A stretch of DNA of 64,000 bases, taken from positions 55,058 to 119,057 of the forward strand of contig JAJCZO010000221.1 of the NCBI GenBank assembly GCA_029262355.1, read 5' to 3'. The position numbers and the translations under genes were made by a program. This DNA comes from Deltaproteobacteria bacterium. Its GTDB lineage: Bacteria > Desulfobacterota > Binatia > UBA12015. Shown here one piece after another: positions 23,670 through 32,359 of the stretch. Every line of letters begins with the position of its first letter. The first letter of the stretch is position 1. The notes beneath the pieces were generated by a model. The model was not told the DNA's origin, did not search any database, and was given only the letters and a program-made list of their open reading frames with translations.

Positions 23670-26477
23670 GTGAAACGCGCATTCGTCATCCTCGTGGCCG
23701 TGGTGGCCACCGGCTGGCTCGGCTGGAGGCTGTGGCGTGGCCCAGACCCGGCTGCGATCCTCGCAAACATCGAGGTGCCCCCCGCGCCGGCACTCTCGCC
23801 GGCCGACGAACTGGCGACCTTCCGCATCGCTCCCGGATTTCGGGTCGAGCTCGTCGCCGCCGAACCACTCGTCGTCGACCCAGTAGCAATGGATTGGGAC
23901 GACGAGGGTCGCCTATTCGTCGTCGAGATGCGCGGGTTCATGCCGGACGTCGATGGCAATGGCGAGGATGTCGCAAACGGCCGCATCGTCGTGCTCGAAG
24001 ACATCGACCACGACGGCCAGATGGATCGAAGCACCACATTCCTCGACGATCTCATCCTGCCCCGAGCGGTCGCGGTCCTGCCCCAGGGCGTCCTCATCGG
24101 AGAGCCCCCAAATCTGTGGCTCTGCCGCGATACCAACGGCGACCTGCGGTGCGACGAGAAGAGGCGCCTCACCGCCTACGCGGACACAGGAACGAACCCC
24201 GAGCACCAAGAGAACGGACTACTCCCGGGCATCGACAACTGGATCTACAACTCGCGGTCGTCGCGCCGGTTCCGTTTCCGCGAAGGCGAGTTCCAGGTCG
24301 CACCGACACTGATGCGCGGGCAATGGGGCATCGCTCAAGACGACGACGGACGACTCTACTACAATCACAACTCCGGCTTCTTGTACGGCGACGCCATTCC
24401 GGCCGACTACCTCACGCGTCAGCCGGCCACCGCCTCGCGGGCCGGCAAGGTCGGCGTGAACGTACCGCTGTCCAACGGCGATCTCGTGCACGGCGTTCGC
24501 GTCGCCCCTGGCCTCAACCGCGCGTACCTCGCCGGGACCCTCCGCGCGGACGGCCGACAGAACGGCCCCACCGGAGTGAGCGGCCTGGCGATTCAGCGAG
24601 GCGAGCAGTTCGGTCCAGACTTCGCCGGCGACGCGTTCGTCCCCGAAGCTGCCGGAGCCACCGTCTCACACTTCTCGATCACGAGAGACGGCACCGAGCT
24701 ATCTGCCCAGCACCGCCTCTACGACGATACCGAATGGAAGAAGCGCGAGTTTCTCGCGTCGGCCGACGAGCGGTTCCGTCCCGTCGATGCCCGCGTCGGT
24801 CCTGACGGCGCGCTCTGGATCATCGACATGTACCGCGGAGTCATCCAGCACGCAGAGTTCGTGTCCGACCATCTGCGCGAATACGTCGACAAGCACGATC
24901 TCGAACCGCCCGGGGCCACCGGGCGGATCTGGCGGGTAGTGAAGGACGACCGGCCGATCTCGCGCCAGCCGCCACCGCTCGAGACTCTCCCCGACCGAAT
25001 CGCAGCCCTCGAACATCCGAACGGCTGGGTCCGAGACCATGCACAACGACGACTCATCCACGAGCCCCAACGAAACCCCGCCCCCCTCCTTCGCCGCCTC
25101 GACGACTTCGACTCGCTCGGACGACGTCACGCCCTGTGGACTCTCGAAGGCCTCGGCGTGCTCGACGTCGCGACCTGGCACCGCGCGCTCCGAGACGAAG
25201 ACCCGGCGGTGCGGGTCGTGGGGCTGCGGGTCGGCGAATCTCTCCTCGGACGAGACAGCGTGGACGGCCGCGCCGCGATCACCCCGCTGCTCGACGACGC
25301 GGACCCCGCCGTGCGCATCCAAGCTCTGCATTCGTTGGGCGCGCTGCCAGCGAACGAACGCCCGCTCGCGTGGATGCGGGAAGCGGGACGATCCGGAGAT
25401 GCGCTCACATCGCAGGCGGTGCTCTCGGGCTTGTCGGGACTCGAACTCTCCGCACTACGCCAAGAGATCGCTCATGCCGCGACGACCGACCTCGACGAGA
25501 CTGAGTCCTCCTGGCTCGCCCAACTGGCTGCCGCGGCGCTACGCGCCGCGCAGACCGGTCCGTCACCCGCCTCGGACTCGACCACCCTCCTCGACATGGT
25601 CGAGAGCACGACGCTCGAGACCCAGCAGCTCGCGTTCCTGGCCGGTATCGAGGCCGCACAAAAGAACCCCGGCGCAAGCCGGATCGAACTCACCGCCGCC
25701 CATCCGATCTTTGCCGAGGACTTCGAAACCAGCGCAGAGATCGCTCAGGAAATTCGGCGCATCCGACGCGGCTTCACCTGGCCGGGCGATCCGAGGCCCG
25801 GGGGGGCGCGGGCACTCACCCCAGGAGAGGAGAAACGACGCGAAGCCGGACGGCAGCTATTCGCAGACAGCTGCGCAGCGTGCCACGGAGCGTACGGTCG
25901 CGGGATCGAGGGCCAGGCGCCGTCGCTCGTCGGCTCCACGTGGGTCCGCGACTCCGACGACTGGCTCGTGCGGATCGTTCTGGACGGGCTCACGGGTCCC
26001 GTGGAGATCGACGGCAAGGAATGGAACCTCACCATGCCCGGCCACGGCGACGACAGGGAGCACTTTGGCAACGAGGCACTGGCGGGACTCTTCACCCACA
26101 TGCGCCGAACCTGGGGACACGCCGAAGATCCGATCTCACCCCAAACCGTCGCCCGCATCCGTGCAGAGACGGCAGCCCGGACTCTACCCTGGACCGCGGA
26201 GGAGCTGCGCGATCTTCCGATCGAACACCGCCTCGACCGCTACGTGGGGGCCTACCAGGTCCCGGTGGTCGGGACCGAACTCGTGATCGTTCGGCAGGAC
26301 TCGGTCCTCGCCGTCGGGCAGCGCGGCACCGGCAAAGCCCAACTAGACGAGGCCGGCGACGGGCTCTTCGCGCGAGACGAGATGTCGATCCAGTTCGAAA
26401 CCGATGATACCGGGACCGTCACGGGCGGCCAGGCATCCTACGCGGGAATGTCGTTCCCGGTAACCAAGACGGAGTAA
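23670..26477 (+). CDS. PVC-type haem-binding/membrane-bound dehydrogenase protein with HEAT region, cytochrome c domain and C-terminal lipocalin-like extension
   Basis: 935 residues from a GTG at 23670. An N-terminal anchor (about 2-16) is followed by a beta-propeller dehydrogenase-like domain (FRIAPGFRVELVAAEPLVVDPVAMDWDDEGRLFVVEMRG opens it) ending with the conserved DMYRGVIQHAEFV. Residues about 470-650 form alpha-helical HEAT-like repeats (EDPAVRVVGLRVGES). A cytochrome c domain carries the haem motif SCAACHG (C735-x2-C738-H739) with a distal Met in LTMPGHGD. The final about 85 residues (RYVGAYQVPVVG onward) look like a small beta domain seen at the C-end of some beta-lactamase-like proteins. 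This architecture is typical of planctomycete sugar or aldose oxidation proteins. Two bases separate it from the ThuA gene. Confidence 0.88.
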   Translation: MKRAFVILVAVVATGWLGWRLWRGPDPAAILANIEVPPAPALSPADELATFRIAPGFRVELVAAEPLVVDPVAMDWDDEGRLFVVEMRGFMPDVDGNGEDVANGRIVVLEDIDHDGQMDRSTTFLDDLILPRAVAVLPQGVLIGEPPNLWLCRDTNGDLRCDEKRRLTAYADTGTNPEHQENGLLPGIDNWIYNSRSSRRFRFREGEFQVAPTLMRGQWGIAQDDDGRLYYNHNSGFLYGDAIPADYLTRQPATASRAGKVGVNVPLSNGDLVHGVRVAPGLNRAYLAGTLRADGRQNGPTGVSGLAIQRGEQFGPDFAGDAFVPEAAGATVSHFSITRDGTELSAQHRLYDDTEWKKREFLASADERFRPVDARVGPDGALWIIDMYRGVIQHAEFVSDHLREYVDKHDLEPPGATGRIWRVVKDDRPISRQPPPLETLPDRIAALEHPNGWVRDHAQRRLIHEPQRNPAPLLRRLDDFDSLGRRHALWTLEGLGVLDVATWHRALRDEDPAVRVVGLRVGESLLGRDSVDGRAAITPLLDDADPAVRIQALHSLGALPANERPLAWMREAGRSGDALTSQAVLSGLSGLELSALRQEIAHAATTDLDETESSWLAQLAAAALRAAQTGPSPASDSTTLLDMVESTTLETQQLAFLAGIEAAQKNPGASRIELTAAHPIFAEDFETSAEIAQEIRRIRRGFTWPGDPRPGGARALTPGEEKRREAGRQLFADSCAACHGAYGRGIEGQAPSLVGSTWVRDSDDWLVRIVLDGLTGPVEIDGKEWNLTMPGHGDDREHFGNEALAGLFTHMRRTWGHAEDPISPQTVARIRAETAARTLPWTAEELRDLPIEHRLDRYVGAYQVPVVGTELVIVRQDSVLAVGQRGTGKAQLDEAGDGLFARDEMSIQFETDDTGTVTGGQASYAGMSFPVTKTE

Positions 26478-26479
26478 CG

Positions 26480-27346
26480 ATGGCCAAGTCACCGGTGAAA
26501 AGCACCTTGAAGATCGTCGGCACGATCCTACTCGTCGCCGTCGTGTACGTCGGATGGGAAGCCTACCGGCGCATCGGACCGGCCCTCGGCTGGGTGGACC
26601 CGGTCATCGACACGATCCCACCCCAGCTCCCGACTACCCTCGACGATTCCCACGTGAAGATCCTCCTATTCTCCAAGACCTCGGGCTTCCGACACGTCGA
26701 CGGTATCGCCGCCGCGGAAGAATCGCTCGAGCAGCTCGCCGCGCGCAACGGATGGGCGGTATTCGCGACCGAGAACGCGGCGGTCTTCAACGACGAGCAG
26801 CTCGCGCGCTTCGACGTGATCTTCGGAAACAACATCACCGGAGACAACTGGACCGACGAACAGAAGGCGGCCTTCACCCGGTGGATCGACGATGGCGGTG
26901 GCTTCGTCGGCGTCCATGGCGCGGCCGGCACCCGCTATCGCTACTGGAACTGGTACACCGACACTCTCCTCGGTGGCGGTCGATTCACAGGACACCCGAT
27001 GGGTCCGCAGTTCCGCGAGGCAACGGTAATCGTCGAAGACGCCGGCCACCCAACGATGGCCCCGTTCGGGCAGAGCTTCACCCACACCGACGAGTGGTAC
27101 ACTTTCGAAGAGAGTGCGCGGAAAGCCGGCTCCCACGTTCTCGCCACACTCGACGAGTCTACCTATGATCCGGGCGAAGATCTTTCGATGGGCGACGACC
27201 ATCCCATTATCTGGATCGCCTGCCCCGGCAACGGCCGGAGCTTCTACTCTGCGTTGGGCCACAGTGCAGAGACCTACGAGCGACAAGAGCACGCGAAAAT
27301 GATCGAAGCTGCCATCACGTGGGCTGCCGGCGACATCTGCCCCTGA
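26480..27346 (+). CDS. ThuA-domain protein, membrane anchored
   Basis: 288 residues. One N-terminal membrane helix (about 9-24) then a class I glutamine-amidotransferase-like ThuA domain: VKILLFSKTSGFRHVDGIAAAEE opens it, NWTDEQKAAFTRWIDDGGGFVGVHGA follows, and conserved HPIIWI and GNGRSFYSALGHSAETY segments come near the end. ThuA proteins are linked to trehalose and other sugar oxidation, and frequently accompany PVC-type cytochrome dehydrogenases, exactly as here: the ATG overlaps the ribosome-binding region in the end of the preceding gene, two bases after its stop. The two proteins probably act on the same periplasmic substrate. The P450 gene follows 16 bp later. Confidence 0.9.
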   Translation: MAKSPVKSTLKIVGTILLVAVVYVGWEAYRRIGPALGWVDPVIDTIPPQLPTTLDDSHVKILLFSKTSGFRHVDGIAAAEESLEQLAARNGWAVFATENAAVFNDEQLARFDVIFGNNITGDNWTDEQKAAFTRWIDDGGGFVGVHGAAGTRYRYWNWYTDTLLGGGRFTGHPMGPQFREATVIVEDAGHPTMAPFGQSFTHTDEWYTFEESARKAGSHVLATLDESTYDPGEDLSMGDDHPIIWIACPGNGRSFYSALGHSAETYERQEHAKMIEAAITWAAGDICP

Positions 27347-27362
27347 CGACGAAGGACCCCTG

Positions 27363-28571
27363 ATGCCCAACCATCCGATCAACGAAGAAATCCGGCTGCT
27401 CGACGGCGCCTTCTACATCGACCGCCCGCTGGAGCACTACGCTTGGATGCGCACCCATGCGCCGGTCTACTACGACCCGAACGGCGAAATTTGGGGCATC
27501 ACTCTGTACGAAGACGTCATGCGCGTCTCCAAGAGCCCCGAGATCTTTTCGTCGGCGAAGGGCTCGCGACCCGATAGTTGGACACCATCGTCCATCAACA
27601 TGGACGACCCCGAGCACAAGCGACGGCGCGGGCTCGTGAACCGCGGCTTCACGCCGGGGCGGCTCGCAGCACACGAATCCCGCGTCCGAGAGATCTGCAG
27701 CTGGCTGATCGACGCGGTCTGCGAGAGGGGCGAGTGTGAGTTCGTGCGCGAAATCGCCGCCCCGCTGCCGCTGATCATGATCGGCGACATGCTCGGCATG
27801 CCCAAGGAGGACTTCGAGACGTTGCTGCGCTGGTCGGAAACCATGCTGCAGGCGACGTCATCGACGGCGACCCAGGCCGAGCTCGAAGCGGCCACCGCGG
27901 CCGGGGGAGAGTACTTCACCTACATCATGGGCGCCATTGGCGAGCGGAAGAAGAAGCCCACCGACGACCTCGTATCGCTTCTCGTCCACGGCGAGATCGA
28001 CGGCGAGCGGCTCACCGACGAGGAGATTGCACACGAATCGTTGCTGATTCTCGTCGGCGGCGACGAGACGACGCGTCACGTGATCACCGAGAGCGCACTC
28101 GCGCTGATGCAGAACTCCGAGCAACGCAACAAGCTCATCGACGACCCTTCGCGTCTACGCGTCGCGGTCGAGGAGTTCCTGCGTTGGGTATCACCCATCA
28201 AGAACATGAACCGCACCGCGACACAGGACACAGATCTGCGTGGCCAGATGATCCGCGAGGGCGATAAGGTCCTCCTTCTGTACCAGGCGGCCAACCGCGA
28301 CGAGCGAGCCTTCGAGAATCCCGACACGTTCGACGTCGAGAGACAGCCCAATGACCACGTCGCATTCGGAGGCTACGGCGCGCACCACTGCCTCGGGGCG
28401 AGCCTCGCACGACTCGAGCTTCGGGTCATGTTCGACGAGCTGCTCCGGCGCTTGCCGGACATGAGACTGGCAAGCGACGAGCCTCTTCCCCGCCGCCCGT
28501 CGAACTTCATCGCCGGACTCGAGAGCATGCCGGTGCGGTTTACGCCCTCCAAGGCCGCCGGCGCTGGCTGA
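27363..28571 (+). CDS. Cytochrome P450
   Basis: 402 residues, soluble bacterial class. Visible landmarks: I-helix oxygen-activation motif GGDETTRH near residue 235, the K-helix Glu-x-x-Arg in EEFLRWVSP, and the haem loop FGGYGAHHCLGASLARLE with the axial Cys near residue 343. AAGGA precedes the ATG. Bacterial P450s of this type oxidise sterols, terpenes or fatty acids with electrons from a ferredoxin; no ferredoxin gene is adjacent. The gene is 16 bp behind the ThuA gene and might be co-transcribed with it, but its function is unrelated to sugar oxidation. It ends 15 bp from the convergent acyl-CoA synthetase stop. Confidence 0.95.
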   Translation: MPNHPINEEIRLLDGAFYIDRPLEHYAWMRTHAPVYYDPNGEIWGITLYEDVMRVSKSPEIFSSAKGSRPDSWTPSSINMDDPEHKRRRGLVNRGFTPGRLAAHESRVREICSWLIDAVCERGECEFVREIAAPLPLIMIGDMLGMPKEDFETLLRWSETMLQATSSTATQAELEAATAAGGEYFTYIMGAIGERKKKPTDDLVSLLVHGEIDGERLTDEEIAHESLLILVGGDETTRHVITESALALMQNSEQRNKLIDDPSRLRVAVEEFLRWVSPIKNMNRTATQDTDLRGQMIREGDKVLLLYQAANRDERAFENPDTFDVERQPNDHVAFGGYGAHHCLGASLARLELRVMFDELLRRLPDMRLASDEPLPRRPSNFIAGLESMPVRFTPSKAAGAG

Positions 28572-28586
28572 GACACTCGCGCCGCC

Positions 28587-30290
28587 TCATTCGTCGGTCA
28601 GAACGTTTGCCGCCGCGCCCTGCAGGACGTTCTTCAGCACCTTCCCGGCCGGGTTCCGGGGAAGCGGCGCCGGTCGGATCTCCCAGGCCGTGGGGACCTT
28701 GAAGGAAGCGAGCGTCTCGCCACACCACGTCGCCAGCGCGTCGGTCGAGAGCGCACGACCTTCCTGCGGAACGACGACCGCCTTCACCTCTTGGCCCCAC
28801 TCGTCGTGCTCGATCCCATAGACCGCGCACTCCCGCACACCCGGGTGGCTATCGAGGCGATACTCGATCTCCACCGGGTAAACGTTCTCGGCATTGCGCA
28901 GAATCATGTCGCGCGCGCGGGAATTGATGTACATCAAACCGCTTTCTTCCACGCGGCCAATATCGCCCGTCTCGAGGAAGCGATCGGGGCCAATCGTCTT
29001 CGCGGTCGCGTCCGGGTTGCGCCAATACTCGAGCATCGACCACGCGCTCCGCACGAAGATCCTGCCCTGCTCTCCCCGCGGGAGAACCGCGCCATTCTCG
29101 TCACGGATCTCGACCTCTTGTCCCACGGCCAGGTAGCCGGTCGCCTCGGGGTGCTCGACATAATCCTTCCCATTGAACGACGCGACGATTGCCACTGTCT
29201 CGCTCGAGCCGTAGCCAATGCCGAGGTTCTGGCTCGCACCAGGGAACGCCTGGCGCATTTTCTCCTGGATCGCCGGACTCGCCGGCGCGCCGCCGAACCC
29301 GACATGCGTGACGCTCGACAAATCCCGCGTCAGCAGATCGGGATGAGCTGCGACGCGATGCCCCATCGAGCCGAGCGACGTGAACTGTGTGATCCGCTCT
29401 CCTTCCATCAGCGCGAGCACCTCGCCGGGATCGAAGCGACCGCTGCGAATCACGAGCTTCCCGCCGAACGCGAGCTGAAGTACGATCGAGCCGTAGAGAC
29501 CGGAGAGGTGGAACATGGGTGCAGCCGCAAGCGAGACCGTTTGGGGACGCCCGGCCCCCACCGAAGGCTTGCTACCGCCTTCTGCGAGATCGACCAGGAA
29601 GTTCAACGTCGCGGTCGCGCGGGCACCATCGACGAATCCGATGAGGCCACGATGGCTGCCAACGGCCCCCTTCGGCCGACCCGTCGTACCGCTCGTGTAC
29701 AGGATCGTCGCCGCGTCGTCCTCGGCGAGCGCAACGTCGGGCAGAGGCGCGTCGGGCGCGAACTGTTCTAGCTTAGCGAAATCAGTCTCGATCTCCAGCG
29801 TCGGCACTCGGACCCCCGTGCCGTCGAGCCTCGCGAGCCGTTTTCGATCACCGATCAGCAGCTTCGGATCACTGTCCGATAGGCCGTACTCGATCTCGTC
29901 CGCCGTCCACCAGCCGTTCAGAGCAGCGACGACCCCGCCCAGGCTCACCGTCGCCCAGAAGGCGATCGGCCAGGCGACGCAATTCGCGGCCAATATCGCG
30001 ACGCGGTCGCCCTTCTCGACGCCGTGCTTCTCCTTGAGGGCCGCAGCGACCGAGGCCACGAGGCTCGCGTGCTCGCGATAGGTGATCCGGCGTGTTCCTT
30101 CGACGAGATACTCGACGCCCTCGCGAGCGCCAGCCTCGGCGACGAGCTCCCGCAGCGACCGCTTCCGACTCTTGAAGACCTCGAGCTCGAAGCCGAGGAC
30201 GTCCTCGCGAGCAAGCTCGCAGAGCCCCCCCGCCCCCGTCGCCTGCCCCCGGACCTTGTCGCGGAGCGCCGCACGATTCGAATCACCCAT
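28587..30290 (-). CDS. Class I adenylate-forming acyl-CoA synthetase
   Basis: 567 residues. The phosphate-binding loop reads YTSGTTGRPKGA at 198-209; later conserved segments are GYGSSETVAI (adenine pocket), LETGDIGRVEESGLMYINSRARDMI (the Asp and hinge region) and the catalytic lysine in PRNPAGKVLKNVL near the C-terminus. These enzymes make acyl-CoA from carboxylic acids and ATP; the chain specificity is not visible. It is the downstream member of a two-gene unit with the ketopantoate-reductase-like gene (14 bp apart). Confidence 0.93.
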   Translation of the reverse strand: MGDSNRAALRDKVRGQATGAGGLCELAREDVLGFELEVFKSRKRSLRELVAEAGAREGVEYLVEGTRRITYREHASLVASVAAALKEKHGVEKGDRVAILAANCVAWPIAFWATVSLGGVVAALNGWWTADEIEYGLSDSDPKLLIGDRKRLARLDGTGVRVPTLEIETDFAKLEQFAPDAPLPDVALAEDDAATILYTSGTTGRPKGAVGSHRGLIGFVDGARATATLNFLVDLAEGGSKPSVGAGRPQTVSLAAAPMFHLSGLYGSIVLQLAFGGKLVIRSGRFDPGEVLALMEGERITQFTSLGSMGHRVAAHPDLLTRDLSSVTHVGFGGAPASPAIQEKMRQAFPGASQNLGIGYGSSETVAIVASFNGKDYVEHPEATGYLAVGQEVEIRDENGAVLPRGEQGRIFVRSAWSMLEYWRNPDATAKTIGPDRFLETGDIGRVEESGLMYINSRARDMILRNAENVYPVEIEYRLDSHPGVRECAVYGIEHDEWGQEVKAVVVPQEGRALSTDALATWCGETLASFKVPTAWEIRPAPLPRNPAGKVLKNVLQGAAANVLTDE

Positions 30291-30304
30291 TGGTCTTCGT
30301 ACCG

Positions 30305-31267
30305 CTACTCGTCCGCCTCGTCGATACGCGCGACGCCGCCAGCCGGATCGAGGCGAATCAGGTCCTCGTACAGAGCCGTGATGCGTGGGCAGGGAATGCC
30401 CGCCTCGCGAGCGGCTCGAATCGGCCTCGCGTAGAGCGCTTCGATCTCCAGAGGTTGGCCACGCTCGAAGTCGAGCTTCATGCTCGGATCATAAGGCGAC
30501 ATCTTCTGGGTCGTTTCAAGCATTCGGTGGACGAACTGCGTCTCGATCGGGTGGCCGAGCGCCTCGGCGATCGCGAGCACCTCGTACATGATCGCCTCGG
30601 CGAGCTCCCGCGTCTTCGGGTTCGTCATGACCACGTCCGTCGCGCCACCATGGACGACACACAGGCCGTTGAACGGCACGTTCCACACGAGCTTCTTCCA
30701 CCGGGCGACCGAGAGGTCCTCCTCGAGCTCGACACCGATCCCCGCCTCGCGGAAGTCTTGGGCGACAGCCTCCATTGCCGGAGTGGTCCCCGCCGGTCGA
30801 CGATCCGCGCGATACTCCGCCAGGCGAACGTCGCCGTAATCGAGGTGCTTCACGTGCCCTGGGCCAACCTTGTTGGTGCAGAGAAAAGCGAGTCCTCCCA
30901 GAATCGTGCGACCGGGGACGACCTTCGCCACATCGGCCTCGAGGCCAAGCCCGTTCTGCATGTTGAGCACCACGGCATCGCGGCCCGACGCCGGCGCCAA
31001 GAGTTCGGCCAGAAGCCGGTTCCGCGTCGTCTTCAGCCCAATCAGAACGACGTCGCTCTCAGGGAGATCTTCGCAGCGTCCGTACACGTCCGGCTCGGCG
31101 ATGGAGAAGTCCCCATGGATCGACTCGACCCGAAGTCCGTACCGGCGCACGTGCTCGAGATCGCGATTCAATAGAAACCGCACGCGGCAGCCGCCGTGAG
31201 CCAACCGGGCGCCATAGTAGCCGCCGAGGGCTCCGGTCCCCACAATCGTGTAGCTGCGCGCGCTCAT
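30305..31267 (-). CDS. Ketopantoate reductase (ApbA/PanE) family protein
   Basis: 320 residues. The start at 31267 matches the family N-terminus: SYTIVGTGALGGYYGARLAHGG contains the GxGxxG dinucleotide motif at 9-20. Later segments include LIGLKTTRN, the conserved lysine in ARWKKLVWNVPFNGLCV and the C-terminal MKLDFERGQPLEIEALYARP. The family reduces 2-dehydropantoate or related 2-keto alcohols with NADPH. Because it is paired with an acyl-CoA synthetase rather than with pantothenate genes, and many paralogues exist in such genomes, I do not call it the pantothenate enzyme. An upstream in-frame extension to 31450 has no family similarity. Confidence 0.88.
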   Translation of the reverse strand: MSARSYTIVGTGALGGYYGARLAHGGCRVRFLLNRDLEHVRRYGLRVESIHGDFSIAEPDVYGRCEDLPESDVVLIGLKTTRNRLLAELLAPASGRDAVVLNMQNGLGLEADVAKVVPGRTILGGLAFLCTNKVGPGHVKHLDYGDVRLAEYRADRRPAGTTPAMEAVAQDFREAGIGVELEEDLSVARWKKLVWNVPFNGLCVVHGGATDVVMTNPKTRELAEAIMYEVLAIAEALGHPIETQFVHRMLETTQKMSPYDPSMKLDFERGQPLEIEALYARPIRAAREAGIPCPRITALYEDLIRLDPAGGVARIDEADE

Positions 31268-31497
31268 GTCTAGCCGCGATCCTAGCGCACCCTCGCCGAG
31301 ACGACACCATGCCTCGCCGCCCCTCGACGTCCGCCGCAGCGTCTCGTCTCCTTGCGAAGATTGCCGGTATTCCTGGGTTGCCGTTTCTTGCGACGAACGC
31401 CGATCAACGGCAATCCGCTCGCCCCCGAGTCGACGGCGACACACGAGCATTTCGTGGCAGCCCCTCGCCCCTGTTATCCCCTTGGGAGGAGGACCTC

Positions 31498-32292
31498 ATG
31501 GATTTCGACGACCTTCGATACGAGAAGAATGGCCACATCCTCACGATCACCCTCGACCGCCCGGGGCGCATGAATGCGCTCAACCAGAATCTCCTCCACC
31601 GCGAACTACCGGGCGCGTTCCACCAAGCTGCTGCCGATTCGGAGATCCGGGTTGTCATCCTGACTGGAGCGGGCGAGAAGGTCTTCTGCGCCGGCGCAGA
31701 CATGAAGGACACGACCGAGAGCGGCTCGATCGGCGGCTCGACGAAGGGCCCGTATTACCGCGGGTCACCAACGGACTGCCTTCACGACGGCTTCGACAAA
31801 CCGGTGATCGTCGCGATCAACGGCATGTGCCTCGGCGCCGGGCTGCACTTCATAGCCGACGGCGACCTGATTCTCGCCGCCGAGCACGCCACCTTCTTCG
31901 ACACGCATGTGAAGGTGGGCCAAGTCTTCGCGCTGGAGACGATCGGCCTCATTCGCAAGGTCCCGTTCGGCGAGGTGATGCGGATGATGCTGCTCTCCGG
32001 AACCGAACGAATGGATGCCAAGCGCGCCCTCGAGCTCGGGCTCGTGAGCGAAGTCGTCCCCGGACCGGACCTCCTGCCACGCGCGCGTGCCCTTGCCGGC
32101 ACGATCGCCGAGTTCTCGCCAGCGACGCTCGCCGCGAGCAAGCGCGCTCTCTGGCAATCTCTCGACCACGGGCTAAACGACGGCCTCGAGCGCGGCTGGC
32201 GAGAGGTCTACCAACACTGGTCCCATCCCGACTCGACCGAGGGCCCTCGCGCGTTCGCCGCGAAGAGAAAGCCCGACTGGAAAATCGATTGA
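31498..32292 (+). CDS. Enoyl-CoA hydratase/isomerase family protein
   Basis: 264 residues from ATG 31498, with GGGAGGAGG just upstream. Crotonase motifs: LTITLDRPGRMNALNQNLL, VILTGAGEKVFCAGADMKD and INGMCLGAGLHFIADGD. Where classical hydratases have two catalytic glutamates, this protein has histidines (GLH, position 117, and FFDTH, position 138), so the reaction may differ from simple enoyl-CoA hydration. It diverges from the ketopantoate-reductase-like gene; the 230 bp between them contains an inverted pair TTGCCGTT and AACGGCAA about 20 bases apart. It is convergent with the amidohydrolase at 32360. Confidence 0.87.
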   Translation: MDFDDLRYEKNGHILTITLDRPGRMNALNQNLLHRELPGAFHQAAADSEIRVVILTGAGEKVFCAGADMKDTTESGSIGGSTKGPYYRGSPTDCLHDGFDKPVIVAINGMCLGAGLHFIADGDLILAAEHATFFDTHVKVGQVFALETIGLIRKVPFGEVMRMMLLSGTERMDAKRALELGLVSEVVPGPDLLPRARALAGTIAEFSPATLAASKRALWQSLDHGLNDGLERGWREVYQHWSHPDSTEGPRAFAAKRKPDWKID

Positions 32293-32359
32293 CGGAGGCT
32301 CCTTCGGCTTCAGACCGATCTCGTCGAGAAATGGCCCCGAGAACCTGGCCCGCTCCGGC

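Noticed and set aside
22754..24805. 683-codon plus-strand frame spanning the end of OmpA, the hairpin and the start of the PVC-type gene
   Set aside because: It crosses two well-defined genes and a terminator in the wrong frame; composition is extremely Arg-rich.
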